Shown here piece after piece: positions 1-8,462 of a stretch of 64,000 bases of DNA. Positions within the stretch are counted from its first letter, which is position 1. Each line of letters opens with the position of its first letter. Both the position numbers and the translations under genes were made by a program. The stretch comes from Herpetosiphon sp042688385 (GTDB lineage: Bacteria > Chloroflexota > Chloroflexia > Chloroflexales > Herpetosiphonaceae), in assembly GCF_042688385.1 (NCBI RefSeq), contig NZ_JBHUPY010000005.1, forward strand, positions 62,001-126,000, written 5' to 3'. Below the pieces are notes generated by a model. That model ran no database searches. It saw only the letters and a program-made list of their open reading frames with translations, and had not been told where the DNA came from.

Positions 1-708
1 TATCCAGATGTGGCGCAACTTGTGCCCTTGTTTGATCTATTGCCCGATGTGGTGTTTTTCTGCAAGGATCGAGCGGGGCGCTATAGTGTGGTCAATGAAA
101 CCCTGCGTTTACGCTGTGGTTGTCGCAGTAAGCAGGAGTTGATTGGGCGTTTGCCCGAAGATCTATTTCCGTTGGAGTTGGGGACGAGTTATGCCAGCCA
201 AGATCAGCAGGTTATTCGCTCTGGCTACGCCTTGAATCATCGCTTAGAGGTGCATATTTACCCAAATTTGCAGATAGGCTGGTGTGTGACCCACAAATGC
301 CCGTTGCGCGATCGCAATGGCAACATTGTGGGCTTAATTGGGATTTCGCGCGATCTGCGTAGCCCAAATCGCAACGCCCCAACTTGGCGGCGGGTGGCTA
401 GCTCAATTGATTATTTAAACGAACATTTTGCTGAAATAATATCAATTCAGCAATTAGCAACGCTTGCCCAACTATCATTGAGCCAATACGAACGGGCGAT
501 TCAACAGATTTTTGAATTAACCCCCAAGCAACTGCTGATTAAAACCCGCATTGATGCCAGTATTCAGCTGCTGGCGGGCGCTGATTCGATTGCCGTGATT
601 GGCTTGGCCTGTGGCTATGCTGATCATAGCGCGTTTTCGCGTCAATTTCGCTTAATTACGGGCCTAACGCCGCGCCAATATCGCCAGCTGCTAGGCCGTA
701 ACGCTTGA
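1..708 (+). CDS. PAS-domain AraC-family transcriptional regulator (5' end cut by window edge)
   Basis: A sensory PAS-like domain fills roughly the first 120 residues (LPDVVFFCKDRAGRY start, ending at GLIGISRDL), followed by an AraC/XylS-type double helix-turn-helix over the last 100 residues. The signature LACGYADHSAFSRQFR and the ending TGLTPRQYRQ are typical of that DNA-binding domain. The frame is open to base 1 and a GTG occurs at 10, but the reading frame upstream (YPD) looks like coding sequence, so the true start probably lies outside the window. It is likely a ligand- or redox-responsive activator; the signal is unknown. Its stop lies inside the 3' end of the convergent gene at 691-1149. 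Confidence 0.85.
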   Translation, partial: YPDVAQLVPLFDLLPDVVFFCKDRAGRYSVVNETLRLRCGCRSKQELIGRLPEDLFPLELGTSYASQDQQVIRSGYALNHRLEVHIYPNLQIGWCVTHKCPLRDRNGNIVGLIGISRDLRSPNRNAPTWRRVASSIDYLNEHFAEIISIQQLATLAQLSLSQYERAIQQIFELTPKQLLIKTRIDASIQLLAGADSIAVIGLACGYADHSAFSRQFRLITGLTPRQYRQLLGRNA

Positions 709-1149
709 GTTGTAATAATTCAACATTTTGACGCATGCCAAAAGCTCATTGATTGGCAATTGTTGCTCATCGTTTTGCGGCACAAAGCGAAAAACTGCGG
801 TGATTGAGCGTGGTGGCAAAACCAAAATGCCACCTTGCAATTCGAGTTGTTCGCTGGCGAAGCTATAGCTGCGAAACACATCGCCGTTAGGGTCGCTGAG
901 CACAGGATAGATTGGCTGGAAGTGCTGAATAAATGCGTTTAAATGAGCGGGATTGGTTTTGGTCAAAATGACTGGTTGGGCTTGTAACTGACGGAATTGC
1001 GCCTGTTGGGCTTCGAGCGTGCGCAGCATTTGTTGCGAGCTGGCATCGACCGAATGACTAACGAAGATTGCCACAATCGGTTGCTGCTGATTTAATTTAT
1101 GCCACATCGTTGACCGATAATCATGGGTAAACAACGTCAGATCACTCAT
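691..1149 (-). CDS. Peroxiredoxin/thioredoxin-fold protein without catalytic cysteines
   Basis: 152 residues resembling the AhpC/TSA-redoxin fold: a beta strand (IVAIFVSHS), a helix, then the conserved segment FQPIYPVLSDPNGDVFRSYSF that matches the peroxiredoxin fpllsD-g-v--Y pattern. Where the peroxidatic cysteine should sit the sequence reads HSVDASSQ, so the thiol is missing. The only cysteine is near the C-terminus (LLACVKML). It is therefore unlikely to be an active peroxidase. It overlaps the convergent PAS-AraC gene by 18 bases. Family assignment rests on fold-like motifs only. Confidence 0.6.
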   Translation of the reverse strand: MSDLTLFTHDYRSTMWHKLNQQQPIVAIFVSHSVDASSQQMLRTLEAQQAQFRQLQAQPVILTKTNPAHLNAFIQHFQPIYPVLSDPNGDVFRSYSFASEQLELQGGILVLPPRSITAVFRFVPQNDEQQLPINELLACVKMLNYYNSSVTA

Positions 1150-1339
1150 TGGAAACTATGACCTCAGTACTAATCAATCGCCTGATTACTTTACGTGCTC
1201 AACCTTACGAATAAACTTGCGGTACTGATTTCATGCACATTTGAGCAATTTTGGATAATTGCGATTCTGCCTGTCCATTTTGGGGCGAGCTGTTCGTCAT
1301 TAATTGCAGACAGCATGCTACGGCCGGGGCAAGCAGCCT

Positions 1340-1873
1340 ATGATTATTCCTTATGTGCACACAACCGAACGAGAGACGGCAGTGACCCAAGTCATAAGCC
1401 AATGGTTTGATGACTATCACGATGCAACGTTTCGCTATCTGACGCGAATTGTGGGGCAACCTGAGCAGGCAGCCGATTTGGTGCAAGAAACCTTCCTCCG
1501 CGCTATGAAGGTGCTTGATCCAGCGGTTTTGCCAGCGATTCCCCAAGCATGGCTTTTCCGAATTGCCAGCAACCTCGCCGTAGATCACCTTCGGCGCCAG
1601 CGGCGTTGGAGTTGGTTTATGCGCAGCTGGCAACCAGAAGCCAATAATTTCGCCCAGAATGTTGAAATTAATCAAACCATTCGTGGTTGCTTAGCCAAAC
1701 TCAAACCCCAAGATGCAGAAGTGCTCTTGATGGTCCATTACGCTGGCTGTAGTCCAGCAGAAGTCGCTAAATTAAACGGTGAAGAATTAGGTGCAGTCCG
1801 CAAACGATTATCACGGGCCCGTGATCGTTTTCGGAGTTTATATGAGGAGGAACGTGGCCATGAAGTGTCATGA
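1340..1873 (+). CDS. ECF-type RNA polymerase sigma factor
   Basis: 177 residues with sigma region 2 (YLTRIVGQPEQAADLVQETF, then PQAWLFRIASNLAVDHLRR) and region 4 (LKPQDAEVLLMVHYAG, then LGAVRKRLSRARDRF). This is the normal length and order for an extracytoplasmic-function sigma factor. I chose the ATG at 1340; a TTG 36 bases upstream is also possible. The last 14 bases overlap the start of the anti-sigma gene, so the two are translationally coupled and the pair should act as a membrane-linked stress switch. The regulon is not evident from the window. Confidence 0.9.
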   Translation: MIIPYVHTTERETAVTQVISQWFDDYHDATFRYLTRIVGQPEQAADLVQETFLRAMKVLDPAVLPAIPQAWLFRIASNLAVDHLRRQRRWSWFMRSWQPEANNFAQNVEINQTIRGCLAKLKPQDAEVLLMVHYAGCSPAEVAKLNGEELGAVRKRLSRARDRFRSLYEEERGHEVS

Positions 1874-3128
1874 TCTTCAGCCGCTCCTCAGCGATTGGCA
1901 ACACCTGACTGAGGATGAGTGGCAAGTAGTGAATCAGCACGTTGCTGCATGTGCAGCTTGTCGCCAAGCACTTCGTCAGCAACAAACAACCAGCCAGTTG
2001 TTAGAACAGTTGCCAACCAGCACGCTCCACCTTACGACCGAACAGGTGCGGACGATCCGTGCCAAGCTTGGAGTAACGACAATGATTCGAACCAAAACGA
2101 TAATGATGTGGTCTTTTGCAGTGGGCCTGATGTTTTTGATTGCTGGCGGAGTTTGGGCAGTCAAACCAGTTGAGACTGGCAAAAATGTTGAAGTAGCTTC
2201 AGTTGTGACGCGCACTGCGCGGCCAACCCAAGTTGCGACAGCTCGGCCAACCTGTGTGCCAAGCACAACCAAGCCGTGTAATCCGAGTGTTCCAACTAGC
2301 GTGCCAACCCAAGTTGCGACAGCGCTGCCAACCTGTGTTCCAGGTTCAACTACCTGTAATCCAAGTATGACGGCTACGCCATTGCCAACCTGTGTGCCAA
2401 GCACGACGCGGCCATGTGACCCAATCGAACCAACTGCGTTGCCACCAACTTGGCCAACGCTTGTGCCAACCAGCACGCCAACGCCAGCTTGTGTACCAAG
2501 CACGACCAATCCATGTAATCCAACTGTGCCAACAACTGTGCCAACCCAAGGCCCACCAACCGCAACTCCAGCGGGCCAAGAGCCAACGGTTGTGCCACCA
2601 ACCGCAACTCCAGCGGGCCAAGAGCCAACGGTTGTGCCGCCAGATCCAACTGCGGTTCCAACGAGCGAGCCACAGTATCCAACCAATACGCCATTGCCAT
2701 GTAATGGTGCTGTTTGCCCAACGATTGTTCCACCAGCAACCAGCACGCCAGCACCATGTAATGGTGCTGTTTGCCCAACGATTGTTCCACCAGCAACCAG
2801 CACGCCAGCACCATGTGGCAGCACGGTCTGTCCAACCGAGGTACCAACGGAAGAACCAACGGCATTGCCACCAGTAACCAGCACGCCATTGCCATGTGGT
2901 AGCACGATTTGCCCAACGGTTGTTCCGCCAGTAACCAGCACGCCAGCGGCTTGTACAACCTGCCCAACCGAAGTGCCAACGGCATTGCCACCAGCTACGG
3001 CAACGGTGGTTCCAACCAGCCCGCCGCATAACCCAGCCGATCCAACGCCAGTGCCAACCAGCACGGTGCGGCCAACGGCAGCGCCACCAACTGGCCCAAC
3101 GCCACCACCAACCGCCCTTCCTCACTAA
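1860..3128 (+). CDS. Membrane anti-sigma factor with zinc finger and long Cys/Pro/Thr repeat exterior
   Basis: 422 residues from the ATG at 1860, which follows a GAGGAGG ribosome binding site at 1844-1850. The N-terminus is a zinc-finger anti-sigma domain: Cys3, His27, Cys31 and Cys34 form the Cys...His-x3-Cys-x2-Cys pattern. One membrane helix lies at about 82-101. The remaining 300 or so residues are a low-complexity exterior made of repeats such as PTCVPSTT-PC-P and PCNGAVCPT, with cysteines at regular spacing. It overlaps the sigma factor gene by 14 bases and should sequester that factor at the membrane. The exterior may sense or anchor to the envelope; that is inference. The repeat composition keeps several other frames open, but these are shadows. 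Confidence 0.88.
   Translation: MKCHDLQPLLSDWQHLTEDEWQVVNQHVAACAACRQALRQQQTTSQLLEQLPTSTLHLTTEQVRTIRAKLGVTTMIRTKTIMMWSFAVGLMFLIAGGVWAVKPVETGKNVEVASVVTRTARPTQVATARPTCVPSTTKPCNPSVPTSVPTQVATALPTCVPGSTTCNPSMTATPLPTCVPSTTRPCDPIEPTALPPTWPTLVPTSTPTPACVPSTTNPCNPTVPTTVPTQGPPTATPAGQEPTVVPPTATPAGQEPTVVPPDPTAVPTSEPQYPTNTPLPCNGAVCPTIVPPATSTPAPCNGAVCPTIVPPATSTPAPCGSTVCPTEVPTEEPTALPPVTSTPLPCGSTICPTVVPPVTSTPAACTTCPTEVPTALPPATATVVPTSPPHNPADPTPVPTSTVRPTAAPPTGPTPPPTALPH
2553..2811 (+). repeat. In-frame direct repeats in the anti-sigma exterior
   Basis: Two kinds of near-identical in-frame copies are visible. A 42-base unit encoding PPTATPAGQEPTVV occurs twice in a row at about 2553-2636. A 57-base unit encoding PCNGAVCPTIVPPATSTPA occurs twice at about 2698-2811. 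Exact nucleotide repetition suggests recent duplication and probable length variation between strains. Confidence 0.85.
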
Positions 3129-3157
3129 CTTAACTTAGAACTATACTAGTTAAACGA

Positions 3158-3193
3158 AACCCACGCCTGCAAAATAGCTTGCAGGCGTGGGTT
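3158..3193 (+). terminator. Rho-independent terminator of the sigma/anti-sigma operon
   Basis: A 15-base perfect stem (3158-3172 with 3179-3193) rich in G/C, with a 6-base loop, ends in a short T run (GTTTTTG). It lies 30 bases after the anti-sigma stop. Confidence 0.85.
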
Positions 3194-3202
3194 TTTGGGT
3201 CT

Positions 3203-3250
3203 AAAAAACCGCCACGTTCATGCACTGGCCTAGAGTGCATGGCGCGGCGG
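3203..3250 (-). terminator. Terminator of the chitinase gene
   Basis: Read on the minus strand, a hairpin with a CCGCC/GGCGG base (3209-3213, 3246-3250) and an ATGCACT/AGTGCAT upper stem is followed by six T residues (A run at 3203-3208 on the plus strand). It sits 18 bases beyond the chitinase stop. Confidence 0.75.
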
Positions 3251-3267
3251 CTTGAACAATGGCGAGC

Positions 3268-6009
3268 TTAGTTGGCGCGCCAGAGCGCTGGAACGTTGCT
3301 TGGCTCCCAGCCTGGCAACGAGGTATGCGGTTGCAGACAGGTATAAATGATGCCGTTATAGCTTACTTTTGCCCCAGCTGCATAGCTTACATTAGCTGCC
3401 CATGGCTGCACGCCAGTGGTATTGGTTGGGGTAGCGCTTGGTTGGACTGGGGTGTTGGTTGGTCGTGGCGTGCTGGTTGCTGGCACAACAGGCGTATTGG
3501 TTGGTCGTGGCGTGCTGGTTGCTGGCACGACTGGTGTATTGGTTGGGTTGCCCCCACCACAAACCCCTTGATCCTGCCAAACTTGAGCATTGCCCGGGGT
3601 TTCATTTTGCGTCCACCATTGGGCAAACCATTGACGATTGTTGTACGAAACCAAATCGCCACGCAGATAGACTTTGCTGCTTTCCCATGCTGGCGCTGTA
3701 CACGTACCTGGCTGGGTTGGCGTTGCACTTGGTGCAGGCGTACGGGTCGCGGTGGCAATTGGCGTGCGGGTTGGTGTAGCCGTTGGGCCAACTGGCGTGC
3801 GGGTTGCGGTCGCAATCGGCGTGCGGGTCGCGGTCGCAACTGGCGTATTCGTTGGGTTGCCAACCGTTGGGGTTGGGCCAACCACCGTGCCACGTGGATA
3901 ATCGCTCACCAAGCCATAGGTCGTGTTGTTAAAGTTCACAGTCCAGTTCGATGGCGTGCTCATTGGCAGATAGTAGACGAAATCAATCGTTACGCTCTCG
4001 CCTGGAGCAAGGGTTTGCCAGCCCGGGAATTTGAATTGAATATGGTTGAAATCGCCACGCAAGCCACCAGCGTTGCTGCCAGTGTGGCCGCTGCTCGTTA
4101 CGGTAAAGCCAAAGCCTGATTGATCTTTGGCGTTGTTGGGAGCCGAGGTGCCATAATCGAATTCAAAGGTTGCGCCGCCGGGAATCGTCACATTTGAGTT
4201 GTTGGTAATCACCATTTTGGGACTAATTGGATAGTTGTTATCGCCAATTGGCCAGTTGGTGAAATCGACCTTGATGTTGAGCAAATTGCTGGGCATCGTG
4301 CGATTGGCTTTGTTGGCTCCATAGGCTGGCGCGCTGCGGAACTTGTCATACAGCAGGCTGGTCAGGGTATCGCCCATGAAATATTCGCCTTGGCCGTTGT
4401 TGCGCTCGGCGTGCCAATCGTAGTCGCCCGAAAGCTCCCAGAACATGATCCCGCCTAAGCCTTTGTTGACGACATAATCGGCTTTGGCTCCCAGCGATTG
4501 CTCATCTTCAGTTGAAATAAAGACGCGTTTTTGGCTATTCCAAAGCCATGGCGCAACTAATGAGCTGCTGTAGTTGCGAACGTAGGTACCAGTCAAGCGA
4601 TCTTCTGGGTCGGTCGCTGGGTTCAGGCCAAATTGGCTGATGTAGCTACCAGCAAGTCCTTGTTCGAGGTTTTTGGCGTGCCACATTGGGTTTGCGCCAG
4701 CGCCAACTTCTTGGCCGTTTTCGGTATCGTGCCAAATGTTGTCGATGCCGCGCGCGCCATCACCACACTTGGTCAAGCCAATTGGACAATTCGAGCCAAC
4801 CGCTGTGCCCCACAACCCATTTGTGCCACCGTTGACATTTTTGAAGCCACGGGTGTAATAGGGCACGCCGATGTTGATTCGGCCCGCTGGCATGCTGCCA
4901 CGGAAGTAGTGGTACGACCAGTCGGTGTTGAGATAGCCGATGCCGCCATATTGGGCTGTGGTATACACTCCAGCCGCAGCTAATTCTGCATCTTTGCCAT
5001 CATCATACAACGAAGCGTTTGGCCCAACATACTCGTTCCATGCGCCGTGCAAGTCATATGACATAACATTGACATAATCGAGATATTGAGTTACTTGGTA
5101 GGTTTCCATGCCGCGCAGCAAGTAGCCTGATGAGGGTGAGGCAATCGTTAGCATGTAATATTTGCCATCAGCAGCCCCAGCAGCGTCGAGCTTTTCGCGC
5201 AGGGTTTTCATCAACGCCACATAGCCTTTCATCAGGCTAGCACGGCGGGGGTTGGCATAGACCCAATCAAGCGGATGGCCAGCGTCTTTCATCGAGGTTG
5301 GATATTCATAGTCAATATCAACCCCGTTGAAATTATAACCACGCAAGAAGCCAACCACTGAATCGGCAAAGGTGTTGATGCCTGCGGTATTGACGCTGTT
5401 ATCGGCGTTCACGGTTAGGCTGAAGAAGCCACCATCGCTAATCCGATCGCCATTATCGCCAAAATAACCACCAGTTTCTGCCCAACCACCAACCGAAATC
5501 AGGGTTTTGACATTCGGGTGCTGGCGTTTGTATTGGGTCAACAGGTTGAAGTGGCCTTTGTAAGGCAAGGCTGGGTCCATTTCAGCGCCAGCAACGCCAG
5601 GCCAAGTCATACCAATCGAGGGGTTGGTGGCGGTGTTGCTGCCAACCGAGATCCGGCTATTTTGAATGTGGGCAAAGGCGTAGTTGATGTGGGTGATTTT
5701 ATTCCAAGGAATATTATTGACGAGGTATGCTGGCTGGCCATTCGTGCCAGTCCGCCAACTTGGAAAATAGCCGATAATCCGGCGTGGGTGATCGCTGCCC
5801 ATTTTTTCGCGGCCAGCGGTATCGTAAATGGCACAATAGGGCGTGTCGACTCCAGCGGTTGGAGCCATCCCATCAGGCCGACAGTCTGCATTGCCTGCCG
5901 CTTGCGTTGGCGTGCCCCGCGTCAGCAGCATTCCCGCCAGCAGAGCAAGGGTGATGGTGAGCGAAAATGCTCCGCGCAGCTTGGCCGTCCTTCGGTACGC
6001 AACATCCAT
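3268..6009 (-). CDS. Secreted modular GH18 chitinase
   Basis: 913 residues. A signal peptide (LTITLALLAGMLL, cleavage near ...TQA-A) precedes a glycoside hydrolase family 18 domain at about 70-570. The catalytic motif is GVDIDYEYP, with Asp231, Asp233 and the proton donor Glu235. Upstream ISVGGW and downstream VMSYDLHG match conserved GH18 strands. A beta-sandwich module (about 575-710, VDFTNWPIGDNNYP...) follows, then a Pro/Thr linker and two C-terminal chitin-binding modules of the CBM5/12 type (AWESSKVYLRGDLVSYN and PWAANVSYAAGAKVSYNG). It should hydrolyse chitin outside the cell. The gene stands alone with its own terminator, which fits a scavenging or predatory lifestyle. Confidence 0.95.
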   Translation of the reverse strand: MDVAYRRTAKLRGAFSLTITLALLAGMLLTRGTPTQAAGNADCRPDGMAPTAGVDTPYCAIYDTAGREKMGSDHPRRIIGYFPSWRTGTNGQPAYLVNNIPWNKITHINYAFAHIQNSRISVGSNTATNPSIGMTWPGVAGAEMDPALPYKGHFNLLTQYKRQHPNVKTLISVGGWAETGGYFGDNGDRISDGGFFSLTVNADNSVNTAGINTFADSVVGFLRGYNFNGVDIDYEYPTSMKDAGHPLDWVYANPRRASLMKGYVALMKTLREKLDAAGAADGKYYMLTIASPSSGYLLRGMETYQVTQYLDYVNVMSYDLHGAWNEYVGPNASLYDDGKDAELAAAGVYTTAQYGGIGYLNTDWSYHYFRGSMPAGRINIGVPYYTRGFKNVNGGTNGLWGTAVGSNCPIGLTKCGDGARGIDNIWHDTENGQEVGAGANPMWHAKNLEQGLAGSYISQFGLNPATDPEDRLTGTYVRNYSSSLVAPWLWNSQKRVFISTEDEQSLGAKADYVVNKGLGGIMFWELSGDYDWHAERNNGQGEYFMGDTLTSLLYDKFRSAPAYGANKANRTMPSNLLNIKVDFTNWPIGDNNYPISPKMVITNNSNVTIPGGATFEFDYGTSAPNNAKDQSGFGFTVTSSGHTGSNAGGLRGDFNHIQFKFPGWQTLAPGESVTIDFVYYLPMSTPSNWTVNFNNTTYGLVSDYPRGTVVGPTPTVGNPTNTPVATATRTPIATATRTPVGPTATPTRTPIATATRTPAPSATPTQPGTCTAPAWESSKVYLRGDLVSYNNRQWFAQWWTQNETPGNAQVWQDQGVCGGGNPTNTPVVPATSTPRPTNTPVVPATSTPRPTNTPVQPSATPTNTTGVQPWAANVSYAAGAKVSYNGIIYTCLQPHTSLPGWEPSNVPALWRAN

Positions 6010-6117
6010 GACATTCCTCCATTGATTGTCATTTTGGCCTATGGACTAAAACCTTACTTATTTCATTGAAATTATAAAGATTTTATAAAAAATTAATGAA
6101 TTTGTCAAGTAGAGGTT

Positions 6118-6147
6118 AAAAAAGAGCATAGAACATAGAACATAGGG
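6118..6147. repeat. Short iterated intergenic repeat (catagaa family)
   Basis: Iterations of a 10-base unit (agaacatag/agcatagaac). The same words recur at 53829-53858 and around 59078, always in spacers next to other repeat blocks. Confidence 0.6.
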
Positions 6148-6173
6148 TTGATTGGATTGGCAATCAAGAACAT

Positions 6174-6467
6174 GCCCTCACCCCCAGCCCCTCTCCCACT
6201 GAACGCGGGCGAGGGGAGCCGACTTTTTTTTACCAAGGAACTGGGAGAGAACCACGAGATTAAAGCCCCTCGCCCGCCGCGTGGGAGAGGGGTTGGGGTG
6301 AGGGGACGCTCCACCACGCTTCATGCACGAACGATAAAATTAAAGCCCCTCGCCCGCCGCGTGGGAAAGGAATTGGGGTGAGGGGACGCTCCACCACGCT
6401 TCATGCACGAACCACGAGATTAAAGCCCCTCGCCCGCCGCCGTGGGAGAGGGGTTGGGGTGAGGGGA
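6174..6467. repeat. C/G-rich interspersed repeat block with 80-base tandem units
   Basis: A left arm (ccctcacccccagcccctct at 6174) is followed by 2.7 tandem 80-base units starting at 6250, 6330 and 6410. Each contains the inverse arm gtgggagaggggttggggtg plus a constant tail ending cttcatgcacgaac. Related arms in inverted pairs occur at about 21431, 26797, 47538 and 53885. The block lies between the chitinase promoter and the 3' end of the patatin gene and encodes nothing convincing. Confidence 0.85.
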
Positions 6468-6477
6468 TCAATCTCAA

Positions 6478-7713
6478 TTATTCCAAGTTGCCAAGCCGCG
6501 CATCAAGGTCGTCGAGGGTGTGGGCGAGGTTGGCAGTGCGCCAGCTTTTTTGGGGGTTGGTCAGGCGCTTGCCACTGGGGTCGCGGGCAAGTAACGAGTG
6601 CACGGTGTCGGCATCGTCGCTGGCAAACAGATGATGTAGCTCTTTAGCAACCCGTTGGCGGCTGATTTGCACGCCATGCTTGGCCAAAATTGCCTTGTAA
6701 TCTTGATATTGGTCGGCCATGCGAATCGTGGCCGATTCGTATCCATGGCGGGCTAGCATCATGCGCTCATCATAATGCAGCACATGTTCGCCAAACACCG
6801 TCGCATCATCAGCCCGTGGCTCAATCAAAATAATATCAACATCTGGGTGTTGCTGGCGTAATTTTTTGATGTGATAGTGTAAACCAGCCTGAATAAAGGT
6901 GCGAAATACTTGGTTGCCAATCGCCTGAATTCCTGCATCGGCGATGCGACTGCCAAGCTGTTGCTTGCGATTATCAAAGGCAACCAGCGGATTGACACAG
7001 ACAATCAATTTGGCCCCGCGATCAATCGCCACATCGAGGCTGGCCGTGCCACGCACGCCACCATCAATATAATCAACGCCATTGATCCGCACTGGCTCAT
7101 AGACAATCGGCATCGCGCTTGATGCAGCGACTGCTGCCGAAATTGGCACATTGCGCAGGCTGCCCTCGCCAAACACCGCCCGATCGCCGCTATCAAGCTC
7201 GGTCGCCACGATATACAGCTCGCGTTGCACATCAGCAAAATGATTGCTACCACGTTCGGCCAAGAAATTGCGTAGATAGCGCTCTAAACTATTGGTTGAA
7301 TAAATGCCGTTGGGCAAGCCTTCGAGCATCTTCCAAGCCCAATCCAAGGGCGCAAAATCGCGTGGATGGCGCAAGGTTTCGATCGCTCGTTGGGCCAAAA
7401 GCCGTGGCAAGCGTCGCCCGCGTTTGACTAAGCCACGCAAATTGAGCGCCAAAATTTGGTCGCGTTGCAGGCGTTTGGCATCGGGCAAGGCTCCTTCGAG
7501 AATACGCAGCAACTCGCGGGTCGTAATGCCATTGGCCAGACACGAGCTAATTAAGCTGCCTGCGCTGGTGCCAACATACATATCAAAATCATTGATTGTG
7601 AGGGTTGTGAGGAGATCATCGATGGCACGGAGTGCGCCAATTTCGTAAACAGCTCCAGAGATGCCACCACCGGCAAGGACGAGCGCGCGTTTAGATGGGG
7701 TTGAATTCTTCAT
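6478..7713 (-). CDS. Patatin-like phospholipase
   Basis: 411 residues. The patatin dyad is complete: oxyanion loop LAGGGISG, nucleophile elbow GTSAG with Ser50, and DGG with Asp217. A lipid acyl hydrolase acting on phospholipids or neutral lipids is expected; there is no signal peptide or clear membrane helix. The ATG at 7713 is preceded by GAGG at good spacing; in-frame ATGs 15 and 21 bases upstream (7728 and 7734) are weaker alternatives. The C-terminal 150 residues are helical and of unknown role. The stop lies directly next to the repeat block. The PhaR-like gene 60 bases upstream on the same strand hints at a link to storage-lipid metabolism, but that is only inference. Confidence 0.9.
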   Translation of the reverse strand: MKNSTPSKRALVLAGGGISGAVYEIGALRAIDDLLTTLTINDFDMYVGTSAGSLISSCLANGITTRELLRILEGALPDAKRLQRDQILALNLRGLVKRGRRLPRLLAQRAIETLRHPRDFAPLDWAWKMLEGLPNGIYSTNSLERYLRNFLAERGSNHFADVQRELYIVATELDSGDRAVFGEGSLRNVPISAAVAASSAMPIVYEPVRINGVDYIDGGVRGTASLDVAIDRGAKLIVCVNPLVAFDNRKQQLGSRIADAGIQAIGNQVFRTFIQAGLHYHIKKLRQQHPDVDIILIEPRADDATVFGEHVLHYDERMMLARHGYESATIRMADQYQDYKAILAKHGVQISRQRVAKELHHLFASDDADTVHSLLARDPSGKRLTNPQKSWRTANLAHTLDDLDARLGNLE

Positions 7714-7775
7714 TGATCGTGGCCTCATTGCCATTGGCGATACGTCGGCAAACGAATCGGAGAAACGGCGATTGC

Positions 7776-8282
7776 TTATTTATCCTGTAACAATTGTTCG
7801 ACTAAGTTGGCAAGTTGCTCAACTTGGCCTTTCAAGCGTTCGACATCAGAGCGATCGGGCAGATTTTCGGCGTGCGCATGGCCCGAATCATTGAGCAATA
7901 ATTGACCCATCCGTTGACATAATTCTTCGCTGATTTTGCCTTCATCGAGCAAATGTTCAAGCCGCAAGCGAATTTCGGCTTCAACAATTTGGCTGCCACC
8001 AAGCGATTGGAACAGATTGCGGCGCATCTGCGAGAGCGTCTCGCCGCTGGTTTGAATCAGATCGGATAAGAGCGGAATTGGTAGCGGGCCTGAACGGCGG
8101 CCTTTGTTGTTGAGCAAAATTTGCGATAACGTTTGCACCGTCAAATCTTCGCCAGTAACATTATCGACCACCCGAACATCGCTGCCAGCGCGGATTAACT
8201 TGGCGATGCCATGCAACGTAATATATTGTTTGGCATTCGTATGATAAAGCTTGCGATTGCCGTATTTCTTAATTAATTCCAC
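7776..8282 (-). CDS. Polyhydroxyalkanoate synthesis regulator-like DNA-binding protein
   Basis: 168 residues. The first 65 (MELIKKYGNRKLYHTNAKQY...) match the PHB/PHA accumulation regulator N-terminal domain typified by PhaR, which binds DNA and storage-polymer granules. The rest is helical, ending in a coiled-coil-like segment (DVERLKGQVEQLANLVEQLL). No PHA synthase or phasin gene is in the window, so its target here is unknown. It is co-directional with the patatin gene downstream. Confidence 0.8.
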   Translation of the reverse strand: MELIKKYGNRKLYHTNAKQYITLHGIAKLIRAGSDVRVVDNVTGEDLTVQTLSQILLNNKGRRSGPLPIPLLSDLIQTSGETLSQMRRNLFQSLGGSQIVEAEIRLRLEHLLDEGKISEELCQRMGQLLLNDSGHAHAENLPDRSDVERLKGQVEQLANLVEQLLQDK

Positions 8283-8385
8283 AACGCCTCCTGCGATCTG
8301 AATTGTGCTGCGGGAAACTCATTATAGCATGGTCGTTGCTTGCTGCTGTGCAGTGCGTCATAAATGATACGCTTGCTTAATCTAC

Positions 8386-8414
8386 TTGGATCGTTGGGCT
8401 TCTCATACTACAAT
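8386..8414 (+). promoter_or_regulatory. Candidate sigma-70 type promoter of the histidine kinase
   Basis: TTGGAT at 8386-8391 and TACAAT at 8409-8414 with 17 bases between them, about 50 bases before the kinase ATG. Confidence 0.55.
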
Positions 8415-8462
8415 AGGGCTTAGACCGAAGGCTTGAAACTTGAGTTGTGAGGGCGATACCCT

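Noticed and set aside
1976..3064. Long open frames on the minus strand opposite the anti-sigma repeats
   Set aside because: They arise from the repetitive Pro/Thr codon pattern, have no ribosome binding site and encode low-complexity Gly/Val/Trp sequence.
3268..4119. Plus-strand frames opposite the chitinase linker and binding modules
   Set aside because: Shadows of the Pro/Thr repeats and Trp-rich modules; no start signals.
6174..6467. CRISPR array
   Set aside because: The 80-base units are tandem without unique spacers and there are no cas genes nearby.
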